A DNA stretch of 64,000 nt from Bradyrhizobium sp. Arg816 (GCF_029989365.1 NZ_JAPRAQ010000007.1:326531-390530); one strand, 5' to 3'. Positions 46,578 to 54,293 are shown, numbered from the stretch's first letter. Numbers and translations: made by a program. Notes: generated from the letters alone by a model not told the origin.

Positions 46578-47417
46578 CTAGTGCGTCCCCGACAATATCT
46601 GGATGCACCCGATCACGACCTCGATCACGATCAGCACCACGACCGCGATTTCCAGCCGCAGCGAGCGCTGGGTATCGATGATGTCGGTGAGCGCGTTGGC
46701 GGTTTCCGACACCGCGGTGAGCTTGCGCTCGAGCGTGTCGAGGCGCTCCTTCAATTCGTACTCGTCTTCGAGACGGGCATAGAGCCGGTCGAGCTCGGGC
46801 TTCTCCCAGAGCACGTCCGGTTTCTCGGCCACCGCGACACGGCCGGCGACGCGCTGCTGGACCAGAAGCGCGTTGCCGATCAGTCGCAGGATGTCCTTGC
46901 GCCGGGGCGGCGTGCGGCCCTGCTCCGCGAGCTTGCGCGCGAAGGGCTCGATCACGTCGAAGACCGCGGCGACGCGCCGCTCGTCGCGGGCAAGCGAGGT
47001 GCTCTTGGCGAGCGCATCCGCAATCAGCAGCAGCCGGTCGTCGGAGAATTTTGCGAGGCAGATCGGCCCGCCCGGCTGGATTGCTTCGGTGCTCTCATCC
47101 TTGCAGAGCTGCGCCTGCGCGATCTCCTCCTCGAAGGGGCTGAGCTCGCCGGTCACGCGGGATTTCAGGCTGTCGATCAGCACCTTTTCCTCCGAGGGAA
47201 GGAGGCCGATCAGCACCACGACGCCGTAGCGGAAGATCACGACGAGGCCGGCATGGACGCGAAAGGCGGCGGGCGTCGAAGAAACGGCCGCACCAAGCTC
47301 GAGCCCGGACGGATTGATGCGTTCACCCAGCATCACGGCGCGAATCCGCAAGGTCGGCGCGGCTTCCGGCTTCGGCGATGTTGGCGTTGCGCCAACGGGA
47401 AGTTGATCTGCGGTCAC
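46578..47417 (-). CDS. RMD1/DUF155-family protein
   Basis: A 279-residue protein of the RMD1 (DUF155) family: FRYGVVVLIGLLPSEEKVLIDSL, then PFEEEIAQAQL, FSDDRLLLIADALAKSTSL and a C-terminal membrane helix (LEIAVVVLIVIEVVIGCIQIL). In yeast the family members act in mitochondrial and nuclear division control; in bacteria the function is unknown. The GTG at 47417 overlaps a stop codon of a possible upstream ORF. ATG at the M in the 29th position is a later alternative. The tail helix anchors it in the inner membrane. Confidence 0.85.
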   Translation of the reverse strand: MTADQLPVGATPTSPKPEAAPTLRIRAVMLGERINPSGLELGAAVSSTPAAFRVHAGLVVIFRYGVVVLIGLLPSEEKVLIDSLKSRVTGELSPFEEEIAQAQLCKDESTEAIQPGGPICLAKFSDDRLLLIADALAKSTSLARDERRVAAVFDVIEPFARKLAEQGRTPPRRKDILRLIGNALLVQQRVAGRVAVAEKPDVLWEKPELDRLYARLEDEYELKERLDTLERKLTAVSETANALTDIIDTQRSLRLEIAVVVLIVIEVVIGCIQILSGTH

Positions 47418-47641
47418 TGGACTATCTCACTTTGCGCGGCGAGCGTTGCACGTTTTTCCCGTCGTAAGGTTTGTTCAGACTGCCGGTGCAGCCTTGCGGA
47501 CGTGCCGTCCTCGTCCCGATCATATCGGCAGAGAATGCCGCGTTTGAGGCTCACGAAAACGAGATTCGCCGAAACATTCGGCAACGACGCCACCCCGCGC
47601 GCGACATATTCGGGTGCGATGGACTGCCCGTGGCTTTCCAT
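47414..47641 (-). CDS. Possible small ORF coupled to the RMD1-like gene
   Basis: A 75-residue frame (MESHGQSIAPEYVARGVASL, ending RATLAAQSEIVQ) whose TGA overlaps the GTG of the RMD1-like gene as GTGA, the usual coupling arrangement. The middle has NLVFVSLKRGILCRYDRDEDG. No family is recognised and the ribosome site is weak. It may be real or a chance frame. Confidence 0.35.
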   Translation of the reverse strand: MESHGQSIAPEYVARGVASLPNVSANLVFVSLKRGILCRYDRDEDGTSARLHRQSEQTLRREKRATLAAQSEIVQ

Positions 47642-47689
47642 TGCGGACCGAAGCCCCGTCCAAAAGTTGCACTCGGCGATGGCGCGTGT

Positions 47690-47706
47690 TTATGACAATA
47701 TCATAA
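47690..47706. promoter_or_regulatory. Palindrome before the glycosyltransferase-like gene
   Basis: TTATGACAATATCATAA, a perfect 17-base palindrome (six-base arms with a five-base centre), in an otherwise GC-rich gap and 44 bases before the ATG of the gene at 47750. Probably an operator; the regulator is unknown. Confidence 0.5.
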
Positions 47707-47749
47707 CGAGCTACGCTTCTCCCGAAGTGCGGACACCGAAGCCTCAATC

Positions 47750-48325
47750 ATGCTGAGCGTCATCATTCCGACCGAAGGCGTCGAGCAGACGGCGGTCGCA
47801 ACCCTCGCCGCGCTGGTGCCCGGCGCCGCCGCGGGCGTCATCCGCGAAGTGCTGCTGGTCGACGGCACCCGCAACGGCGTCATTGAGCGCGTTGCGGACG
47901 TTGCAGGCTGCCGTTTCATCGGCTTCGAGGGATCCTCGCAGGGCGCCGCGCTTGCCGCTGGCGCACTCCAGGCCCGTTCGCCCTGGCTGATGTTCCTCCC
48001 CGCCGGCGCGGTGCTGGAAACCGGCTGGATCGACGAGACCACCCAGTTCATCCAGGCCGTCGCGACCAGCGGCCGGGACCGTGCGGCGGTGTTCCGCTAC
48101 GCGCGCTCGCCCTACGCCGATACCGGATTCCGCGACATGCTCCGCGCCGTGGTGCGCAAGCTCGTCGGCCCGCTCGGCGATCAGGGACTTTTGATCGCCC
48201 GCGATCACTACGACCGGATCGGCGGCTACCCGCCCCAGGCCCGCCGTTCCGAGGCGCGGCTGCTCCGGCGGCTCGGCCGCTCGTCCCGGACCATGCTGCG
48301 CAGCCGGATCGTCATGGTCGGCTGA
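47750..48325 (+). CDS. Small GT2-like glycosyltransferase
   Basis: A 191-residue protein with the start of a GT-A fold: LSVIIPTEGVEQ, then EVLLVDGTRNGV. It is shorter than a normal family 2 enzyme. The region where a D-x-D motif should be reads MFLPAGAVLETGW, with no acidic pair. So it may not bind metal or use nucleotide sugars. The C-terminal part is basic (RRSEARLLRRLGRSSRTMLRS). ATG at 47750. It is divergent from the RMD1-like gene. Confidence 0.75.
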   Translation: MLSVIIPTEGVEQTAVATLAALVPGAAAGVIREVLLVDGTRNGVIERVADVAGCRFIGFEGSSQGAALAAGALQARSPWLMFLPAGAVLETGWIDETTQFIQAVATSGRDRAAVFRYARSPYADTGFRDMLRAVVRKLVGPLGDQGLLIARDHYDRIGGYPPQARRSEARLLRRLGRSSRTMLRSRIVMVG

Positions 48326-48341
48326 GGTGACTGACCTGATA

Positions 48342-48377
48342 CTTGCCAAAGTCAAATAATTGTTTGACAATGGCAAG
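48342..48377. promoter_or_regulatory. 36-base palindrome upstream of the MarR-GNAT gene
   Basis: Arms CTTGCCA and TGGCAAG outside, GTCAAA and TTTGAC inside, with 15 of 18 positions paired. It overlaps a possible -35 (TTGACA) and lies 14 bases before the ATG. It fits MarR autoregulation. Confidence 0.75.
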
Positions 48378-48391
48378 CATCGAGGTGACCC

Positions 48392-49369
48392 ATGCCATCA
48401 GCCCTTTCGTCATCCAGCACTTCACCATCCGGCCCCTCGTCGACCGAACAGGTCGCTGACGACCAGGTCCAGGCGGTTCGCGCCTTCAACCGCTTCTACA
48501 CCCAGAAGCTTGGCGTGCTCGACCAGCAGCTCCTGAAGAGCCCGTTCTCGCTGAGCGAGGCGCGCGTGCTCTACGAGCTGGCCCATGGTGGCGAGCAGTC
48601 GGCCAAGGAGATCGGCATCGCGCTCGGGCTCGACGCCGGCTATCTCAGCCGCATCGTGCAGAATTTCGACGAGAGCGGCCTGATCGCGCGCAAGCCGCTT
48701 CCGAGCGACCGCCGGCAGGTTCAGTTGAGCCTGACCGCGAAGGGCCGCCAGGCGTTCGCCAGGCTCGAACGCTCGTCCCAGGACGACGTCGCCGCGATGC
48801 TGCGGCCGCTGCCGGGCGAGGAGCGCAGCAAGCTCACCGGCGCGATGGAGACGATCGAGCGGCTGCTCGCCATGCCGCGCACGCCATCCCCGCGCGCGAC
48901 CTTGCGCGAGCCCCGCCCCGGCGACATGGGCTGGGTGGTGCAGAGCCACGGCGCGCTCTATGCGAGCGAATACGGTTTCGACTCCGGCTTCGAAGCGCTG
49001 GTGGCCGAGATCGTCGCCAAATACATGACCTCCTACGATGCCTCGCGCGAGCGCTGCTGGATCGCGGACATCGAGGGCCGTCCGGTCGGCTCGGTGTTTC
49101 TGGTCAAGGCCAGCGACGACGTCGCCAAGCTGCGCCTGTTGCTGCTCGATCCGGCCGCACGAGGCCAAGGGCTAGGCCAACGGCTGGTCGCCGAATGCGT
49201 CTCCTTCGCGCGCGCCTGCGGCTATCGGCGGATGACGCTGTGGACGCAGAGCAATTTGGTCGCCGCGCGAAAAATCTATCAGGATGCAGGTTTCAAGCTG
49301 ACCGCCACCGAGCCGCATCGCAGTTTCGGCCAGAACCTCACCGGCGAAACCTGGGAGCGCGATCTCTGA
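48392..49369 (+). CDS. MarR-family regulator fused to a GNAT acetyltransferase
   Basis: A 325-residue protein in two parts. Residues 25-165 are a MarR domain: LSEARVLYELAHGGEQSAKEIGIALGLDAGYLSRIVQNFDESGLIARKPLPSDRRQVQLSLTAKGR is the winged helix (shown in parts as needed). Residues 180-325 are a GNAT domain: DPAARGQGLGQRLVAECVSFARACGYRRM holds the acetyl-CoA loop R/Q-G-x-G. Such fusions are known in bacteria, but their substrates are not. GAGGTGACCC lies before the ATG at 48392. The upstream palindrome suggests autoregulation. Confidence 0.93.
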   Translation: MPSALSSSSTSPSGPSSTEQVADDQVQAVRAFNRFYTQKLGVLDQQLLKSPFSLSEARVLYELAHGGEQSAKEIGIALGLDAGYLSRIVQNFDESGLIARKPLPSDRRQVQLSLTAKGRQAFARLERSSQDDVAAMLRPLPGEERSKLTGAMETIERLLAMPRTPSPRATLREPRPGDMGWVVQSHGALYASEYGFDSGFEALVAEIVAKYMTSYDASRERCWIADIEGRPVGSVFLVKASDDVAKLRLLLLDPAARGQGLGQRLVAECVSFARACGYRRMTLWTQSNLVAARKIYQDAGFKLTATEPHRSFGQNLTGETWERDL

Positions 49370-49497
49370 TGCGGCGGCACGCGCTCATCACGGGAGAGCT
49401 CGTCGATCTCTACAAGCGCCGCGCACGACGGCTGCACGCGGAGGCGTGCCGGACTATGTGGCGCGTGGTGTGGGGCTCGCTCAGACTGAAGAGATAG
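49369..49497 (+). CDS. Small basic protein overlapping the MarR-GNAT stop codon
   Basis: A 42-residue frame (MRRHALITGELVDLYKRRAR, then HAEACRTMWRVVWGSLRLKR). Its ATG overlaps the stop codon of the MarR-GNAT gene (TGATG) with GGGAG ten bases upstream. The Arg/Trp-rich amphipathic helix looks like a conserved short alphaproteobacterial protein type, but I cannot place it with certainty. Confidence 0.5.
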   Translation: MRRHALITGELVDLYKRRARRLHAEACRTMWRVVWGSLRLKR

Positions 49498-49532
49498 TCA
49501 CTGGCGCAGCGGGCGCGATGCGCATTGCTGTG

Positions 49533-49706
49533 CCCTCGCCCCTTGCGGGAGAGGGCGGCGACGCTGGTAGATACGAACTCACTTGGTTGAGGGGTATGTC
49601 TCCGAGCATTCCGCGCGGATAGATACCCCTCATCCGGCGCTACGCGCCACCTTCCCCCACATCCGCCCTCGCCAAGGCTTCGGCGGACATGAGGGGGGAA
49701 GGGAAG
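49533..49706. repeat. Long palindromic repeat, family D, copy 1
   Basis: Begins CCCTCGCCCCTTGCGGGAGA and later holds GAGGGGTATGTCTCCG and its complement CGGATAGATACCCCTC. The second copy at 63729-63875 is close in sequence. It lies between the small ORF and the moaB stop. Confidence 0.8.
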
Positions 49707-49727
49707 AAAGAGCCTTAGCGTCCGCAC

Positions 49728-50291
49728 TTACACCGTCGCGCCCTGCGCCTTTGCCCTTCGCAGATGCTCATCTAACCGCGGCATGATCTCGACGAAATTG
49801 CAGGGACGCGTGCGGTAGTCGAGCTGGGCCGCGAGGATGCCGTCCCAGCCGTCGCGACAGGCGCCGGGCGACCCGGGCAGGCAGAAGATGTAGGTGGCGC
49901 CGGCGACGCCGGCGGTGGCGCGGCTCTGGATCGTCGACGTGCCGATCTTGGCGTGGCTCAGCATGTGGAAGGCGATCGAGAAGCCGTCCATGCGCTTCTC
50001 GAACAGCGGCTCGATCGCCTCCGGCGTGACGTCGCGTCCCGTAAAACCGGTGCCGCCGGTGGTGATGACGACGTCGACACCGGCGTCAGCAATCCAGCGG
50101 CGGACGACGGCGCGGATCGCCTCGACGTCGTCGGTGACGATCTCGCGCGCGGCAAGATGATGGCCCGCAGCGGTGAGGCGATCGGCCAGCGTCTGGCCGG
50201 ACTTGTCGTCGGCGAGCGCGCGCGTGTCGGAGACGGTGAGCACCGCAATGTTGAGCGCGATGAATTGTTTGGATTCGTCGATCGAGGCCAC
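49728..50291 (-). CDS. moaB: Molybdenum cofactor biosynthesis protein B
   Basis: A 187-residue MoaB/Mog-type protein that adenylylates molybdopterin (or a precursor) before metal insertion. NIAVLTVSDTRALADDKSGQTL and TTGGTGFTGRDVTPEAIEP, the latter holding the family's TGGTG motif, are seen. It is longer than E. coli MoaB by a few residues at each end. GTG start at 50291 with AGGAG seven bases before it. It stands alone, on the minus strand, beside a family E repeat. Confidence 0.93.
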   Translation of the reverse strand: MASIDESKQFIALNIAVLTVSDTRALADDKSGQTLADRLTAAGHHLAAREIVTDDVEAIRAVVRRWIADAGVDVVITTGGTGFTGRDVTPEAIEPLFEKRMDGFSIAFHMLSHAKIGTSTIQSRATAGVAGATYIFCLPGSPGACRDGWDGILAAQLDYRTRPCNFVEIMPRLDEHLRRAKAQGATV

Positions 50292-50319
50292 GACTTCACT
50301 CCTGCTTCCCCAACCCCGC

Positions 50320-50444
50320 CGTCATCCCCGGACGAACGCATTCGCGTTCGCTCGGGAGGTGCGCGCGCAAGCGCGCCTCGAAGGATGGGCCGCGGGCTCG
50401 CCATCCTTCGAGGCTCGCCAAGAGGCGAGCACCTCAGGATGACG
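50320..50444. repeat. Palindromic repeat, family E
   Basis: Outer arms CGTCATCC and GGATGACG, inner arms CGAAGGATGG and CCATCCTTCG, with smaller hairpins (GAACGCATTCGCGTTC and GCGCGCAAGCGCGC). It lies between moaB and the metalloprotease gene. Confidence 0.8.
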
Positions 50445-50458
50445 CCACAATCAGTCTA

Positions 50459-51400
50459 CTAGGACCCGCCGCCGAACGTGTTGCAGGCCTGGACGGTGCC
50501 TTGCTGGTAGCCGGTCATGAACCACTGCTTGCGTTGCGCCGCCGAGCCGTGGGTGAAGGAATCGGGCACGACGCGTCCCGTGGCCTGGCGTTGCAGCGTA
50601 TCGTCGCCGATCGCACTCGCCGTGGTCAGCGCGGCGTCGATGTCACCGGGCTCGAGGAAATTCGGACGCTTCTTCGCCTCGCGGTTGACCCAGACGCCGG
50701 ACAGGCAGTCGGCCTGCAATTCGACCTTCACCTGGAGCGCATTGGCCTCGGCCTTGCTCCCGGCCTGCTGCTGCAGCCGCGTCACGCGCGGAATGATGCC
50801 GAGCAGGTTCTGGATGTGATGGCCTGCCTCATGCGCGATGATGTAGGCGGTGGTGAAGTTGCAGGCGGACTTGCCGGAGCAGCCGCGGAAGCGCGTCTCG
50901 ACCTCGCGGAAGAAGCCGGTGTCGAGGAAGATGGTGCGGTCCGGCGGACAGTAGAACGGCCCCATCGCCGACTCTGCCCGGCCGCAGCGGCCGCCATTGG
51001 TGACGTTGCGGAACAGTACGACCTTCGGACCGGTGTAGGACTGGCCGCTGGCCTGGAAGATCTCGCTCCAGCGGTCGTCGATCTCGCCGAGGATGCCGGA
51101 GATCATGCTGCCCATCTCGTCGGTCGGCGCGCCGCGTTTGGCGGTCGAGGACGATTGGCGATCGGTCTGGTAGCTCGGCGCCTGGCCGCCGCCGGTGAGG
51201 ATCTCGGCGCCGCCGATCAGGATGCGCGGATCGATGCCGAAGGCATAGCCGACCAGGCCGAGCACGATGATGGTGCCGATGCCCAGACCGCCGCCGCCCA
51301 TCGGCAGGCCGAACCCGCCTCCGCCGCCGCCGCCCATGCCGCCACCGTCATCGCGACGATCCTCGATGTCGTCGCTGCGGCGGAAATCATCGTAACGCAT
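50459..51400 (-). CDS. ypfJ: YpfJ-family putative neutral zinc metallopeptidase
   Basis: A 313-residue protein. Residues 1-40 have a Gly-rich cytoplasmic lead and an uncleaved membrane helix follows (GIGTIIVLGLVGYAFG). The zinc motif is AYIIAHEAGHHIQNLLG, with HEAGH supplying two histidines, and the distal ligand may be in the Glu/Asp-rich ELQADCLSGVWV. Other conserved parts are CGRAESAMGPFYCPPD and DSFTHGSAAQRKQWF. The function in the cell is unknown. ATG at 51400 with AGGGA. It is divergent from ccrM. Confidence 0.93.
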   Translation of the reverse strand: MRYDDFRRSDDIEDRRDDGGGMGGGGGGGFGLPMGGGGLGIGTIIVLGLVGYAFGIDPRILIGGAEILTGGGQAPSYQTDRQSSSTAKRGAPTDEMGSMISGILGEIDDRWSEIFQASGQSYTGPKVVLFRNVTNGGRCGRAESAMGPFYCPPDRTIFLDTGFFREVETRFRGCSGKSACNFTTAYIIAHEAGHHIQNLLGIIPRVTRLQQQAGSKAEANALQVKVELQADCLSGVWVNREAKKRPNFLEPGDIDAALTTASAIGDDTLQRQATGRVVPDSFTHGSAAQRKQWFMTGYQQGTVQACNTFGGGS

Positions 51401-51543
51401 GGCGGGTTTCCCTCAGTCCTCAATTGGCGTCATTTGGGCGCAGAAGCGCGAAAGCTCAACGCGCCACACACGTAAAATTTCCAATGCGTTAATCAATATC
51501 CCGCTCGGCAATTATTGCCTAGTGCGACAGCATGCCGATGCCA

Positions 51544-51576
51544 GCAATTTTTTCCGGGGTCGTGCAATTTTTTCCG
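51544..51576. repeat. Direct repeat GCAATTTTTTCCG, two copies
   Basis: The 13-base sequence occurs at 51544-51556 and 51564-51576, 20 bases apart (two helical turns). It lies in a relatively AT-rich part of the ypfJ-ccrM gap, about 145 bases before ypfJ and 225 before ccrM. Possibly tandem regulator sites. Confidence 0.45.
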
Positions 51577-51704
51577 AGAGAAATTTGGCGACCTGACTGC
51601 TCCCGCAGCGCGAAGAAATACGAAATACACTGGAAAACACGACGAATGAGCAGAGCGAAACGCGCGCCATGCGCGATGCGAGGGCTGCTCACGAAAGCGG
51701 CGGG

Positions 51705-51720
51705 TTAAGTCGATTTTTAC
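51705..51720. promoter_or_regulatory. CtrA-like site upstream of ccrM
   Basis: TTAA-N7-TTTAC, one base from the CtrA consensus TTAA-N7-TTAAC, about 80 bases before the ccrM start. In Caulobacter CtrA activates ccrM late in the cell cycle, so the position makes sense. Confidence 0.6.
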
Positions 51721-51782
51721 TTTGCCGCTCCATTGTAACGGTCAGTCGGTTGTTTGGTCCCGCGTCGCCGACAGCGTCGCCT

Positions 51783-51801
51783 GAGTCAGAGTTCTTGAGT
51801 C
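51783..51801. promoter_or_regulatory. GANTC methylation sites in the ccrM leader
   Basis: GAGTC at 51783-51787 and at 51797-51801 directly before the ATG, with a third at 51853-51857 in the first codons. These are targets of CcrM itself, as in the Caulobacter ccrM leader, where methylation reduces transcription. Confidence 0.65.
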
Positions 51802-52932
51802 ATGGTAGTGTCGCGTCGCGGGGCGTCTGCAAGGGCGCCCCGCACAAATTTTGAGTCCGCTTCGCACAGCATCATCCTCGGTGATTGCGTCGCCGAGATG
51901 TCGAAGCTTCAGGCAGGTTCGGTCGACCTCGTGTTCGCCGATCCGCCCTACAATCTCCAGCTCAAGGGCGATCTCAAGCGCCCCGACGAATCCCATGTCG
52001 ATGCCGTCAACGACGACTGGGACAAGTTCGATTCGTTCTCCGCCTATGACGACTTCACCCGCGCCTGGCTGCTTGCCGCCCGCCGCGCGATGAAGCCGTC
52101 GGCGACGATCTGGGTGATCGGCTCCTATCACAACATCTTCCGCGTCGGCGCGATCATGCAGGATCTCGGCTTCTGGCTCCTGAACGACATCGTCTGGCGC
52201 AAGTCGAACCCGATGCCGAACTTCCGCGGCCGCCGCTTCACCAACGCGCACGAGACCATGATCTGGGCCGCGCGCGACGAGAAGGCCAAGGGCTATACGT
52301 TCAACTACGAAGCGCTGAAGGCCGCCAACGAGGACGTGCAGGCACGGTCAGACTGGCTGATCCCGCTCTGCACCGGCGAGGAGCGCCTCAAGGGCGCCGA
52401 CGGCAAGAAAGTGCATCCGACGCAGAAGCCGGAAGGCCTGCTCGCGCGCGTGCTGCTGTCGTCGTCGAAACCCGGCGATCTCGTGATCGATCCCTTCAAC
52501 GGCACCGGCACCACCGGCGCGGTCGCGAAACGTCTCGGCCGCTCCTATATCGGTTTCGAGCGTGACAAGACCTATGCCAAGGCGGCGGAAGCCCGCATCG
52601 CCGCGGTCGAACCGCTGCCGGAAGAAAGCCTCGCCCCGTTCATGACCGCGCGCGAAGCGCCACGGGTCGCGTTCTCCGAGCTGATCGAGCGCGGCATGAT
52701 CATGCCCGGCACGAAGCTGTTCGACGCCAAGAAGAAGCTCGGCGCACTGGTGCGCGCCGACGGCGCCATCATGCTGGGCGACAAGGTCGGCTCGATCCAC
52801 CGCATCGGCGCGGTGGCGCAAGGCGCGCAAGCCTGCAACGGCTGGACCTTCTGGCATGTCGAGACCAAGAAGGGTCTCAAGCTGATCGACGAGCTCCGCG
52901 CCGAGATCCGCGCGGGTATGGGGGCGGAGTAG
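51802..52932 (+). CDS. ccrM: Cell-cycle DNA adenine methyltransferase (GANTC)
   Basis: Methylates adenine N6 in GANTC sites near the end of the cell cycle. The protein is 376 residues. The catalytic motif is FADPPYNLQLKGDLK with DPPY, the SAM motif is DPFNGTGTTGAVAKRLGRSY and, near the end, the RAMA-like domain KKLGALVRADGAIMLGDKVGS. These are diagnostic for beta-class CcrM. The ATG at 51802 follows a GAGTC; the ribosome site is weak, so a GTG two codons on (51808) is possible. The promoter area holds CtrA-like and GANTC sites. Confidence 0.96.
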   Translation: MVVSRRGASARAPRTNFESASHSIILGDCVAEMSKLQAGSVDLVFADPPYNLQLKGDLKRPDESHVDAVNDDWDKFDSFSAYDDFTRAWLLAARRAMKPSATIWVIGSYHNIFRVGAIMQDLGFWLLNDIVWRKSNPMPNFRGRRFTNAHETMIWAARDEKAKGYTFNYEALKAANEDVQARSDWLIPLCTGEERLKGADGKKVHPTQKPEGLLARVLLSSSKPGDLVIDPFNGTGTTGAVAKRLGRSYIGFERDKTYAKAAEARIAAVEPLPEESLAPFMTAREAPRVAFSELIERGMIMPGTKLFDAKKKLGALVRADGAIMLGDKVGSIHRIGAVAQGAQACNGWTFWHVETKKGLKLIDELRAEIRAGMGAE

Positions 52933-52948
52933 CCACTTCCCGCGATCT

Positions 52949-53042
52949 CGTAGGGTGGGCAAAGGCGCCCTTGCGCCGTGCCCACCATCTCTCTCCCCGG
53001 GACGCAGATTTGGTGGGCACGCTTCGCTTTGCCTACCCTACG
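52949..53042. repeat. Dispersed palindromic repeat, family B, copy 3
   Basis: CGTAGGGTGGGCAAAGGCGC and the complementary end GCCTACCCTACG. It lies directly after ccrM, 16 bases past the stop codon. Confidence 0.88.
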
Positions 53043-53112
53043 GCTCCTTGAACGCCGCAACAGCCAGGACTACATTTCCCCGATCAGCCCCGTCCTGACC
53101 GGTCCGGCTCCC

Positions 53113-53439
53113 ATGCGACGACAGTCCGAGACTTTGCTGCTGGTGCCGCTGCTGCCGATCTTCCTGCTCGGCATGTTTCCGATGTTCCTGATCGCCCTGC
53201 TCGGCTTTTTCGGCCTCGCCATCTTCGGCGTGCTGGTGGTCTGCGTCGGGCTCGCCAGCAGCAACGAGGCGCACGACAATTTCAATCACGACGTCATCGT
53301 GCACGGCTATGCGCGCGGATCGGAGCGCAAGGCGCGGGCCTCCGACATGCATCTCGCCACCCGGCTCGGGCTGCGCCTGGAGGCCGTGGGCGCGGCCATG
53401 GTCATTACGGCGGCGATCGGTCTTTGTTACGCCGGCTGA
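53113..53439 (+). CDS. Small membrane protein
   Basis: A 108-residue protein with two N-terminal hydrophobic helices (LLLVPLLPIFLLGMFPMFLI and LLGFFGLAIFGVLVVCVGLA), a soluble middle with histidines (NEAHDNFNHDVIVHGYARG) and a C-terminal hydrophobic helix (VGAAMVITAAIGLCYAG). Function unknown. The ATG at 53113 gives the first helix; the frame before it reads through the repeat. Confidence 0.65.
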   Translation: MRRQSETLLLVPLLPIFLLGMFPMFLIALLGFFGLAIFGVLVVCVGLASSNEAHDNFNHDVIVHGYARGSERKARASDMHLATRLGLRLEAVGAAMVITAAIGLCYAG

Positions 53440-53558
53440 TCTGCGCACCACGCAGATACCGCCCGGCAAACTCGCCGGTTGCTCTCCCAGGCCATGTTCG
53501 GGCACAGAAGGCCGCGACGCCGCAATCATTCTCTAAAAAGGGAATTGGGGAGACAAAC

Positions 53559-54245
53559 ATGCTCAAATTCTATTTCAACGGATCGCCGAACCCGACCAAG
53601 GTCGCGCTGTTCCTCGAAGAGTCCGGCCTACCGTTCGAGCCGGTCAAGATCGACACCCGCACGGGCGAGCAGTTCGCGCCGGACTATCTGAAGATCAATC
53701 CGAACGGCAAGGTGCCGGCAATCGATGACAACGGCACGATCGTGTTCGACAGCAACGCCATCCTGCTCTACCTCGCCGAGAAGACCGGCAAGTTCCTCCC
53801 CGCCGCCAACGTCCGCGGCGAGACGCTGTCATGGCTGATGTTCATTGCCACCGGTGTCGGGCCGTATTCTGGCCAGGCCGTGCACTTCAAGCATTTTGCG
53901 CCGAAGGACCAGAACCACGACTACGCACATAACCGCTACCAGTACGAGACCGATCGCCACTACAAGATCCTGGACGCTCACCTCAAAGGCCGCAGCTATA
54001 TGGTCGGCGACAGCTATTCGATCGTCGACATGGCGCTGTGGGGCTGGGCGCGGATGGTGCCGTTCAAGCTCGGCGACGACGCCTTTGCGCGCTACCCGAA
54101 TGTGAAGCGGTTGGTGGACGAGATCTCGGCGCGGCCGGCGGCCGCACGCGCGATCGCGCTGAAGGACAAGTTCACCTTCAAGGCCGAGATGGACGACGAG
54201 GCGCGCGCCAACATGTTCAAGCACATGACGACGAAGGTCGCCTGA
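53559..54245 (+). CDS. Glutathione S-transferase family protein
   Basis: A 228-residue GST. The N-terminal thioredoxin-like domain is MLKFYFNGSPNPTKVALFLEE, with Ser-Pro-Asn in the active site position, the nu-class/YfcG pattern. INPNGKVPAIDD has the cis-proline and FDSNAILLYLAEK the gamma-glutamyl contact. The helical C-terminal domain follows. Likely a disulfide reductase or conjugation enzyme. GGGGAG before the ATG at 53559. A terminator follows. Confidence 0.92.
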   Translation: MLKFYFNGSPNPTKVALFLEESGLPFEPVKIDTRTGEQFAPDYLKINPNGKVPAIDDNGTIVFDSNAILLYLAEKTGKFLPAANVRGETLSWLMFIATGVGPYSGQAVHFKHFAPKDQNHDYAHNRYQYETDRHYKILDAHLKGRSYMVGDSYSIVDMALWGWARMVPFKLGDDAFARYPNVKRLVDEISARPAAARAIALKDKFTFKAEMDDEARANMFKHMTTKVA

Positions 54246-54267
54246 TCACATCTCGACACGATTTGAA

Positions 54268-54293
54268 GGCCACGCGCATCCGCGTGGCCTTTT
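54268..54293 (+). terminator. Rho-independent terminator of the GST gene
   Basis: Stem GGCCACGCG and CGCGTGGCC around CATC, followed by TTTT. It ends five bases before the convergent chemoreceptor gene. Confidence 0.88.

Noticed and set aside
47471..47695. 74-codon frame on the plus strand in the RMD1-GT2 gap
   Set aside because: No ribosome site and no recognisable pattern. The minus-strand frame at 47414-47641 is more likely because of its overlap with the RMD1-like start.
51669..51854. 61-codon plus-strand frame upstream of ccrM
   Set aside because: It covers the promoter signals and runs into the ccrM start in another frame; it lacks a ribosome site and looks like chance.
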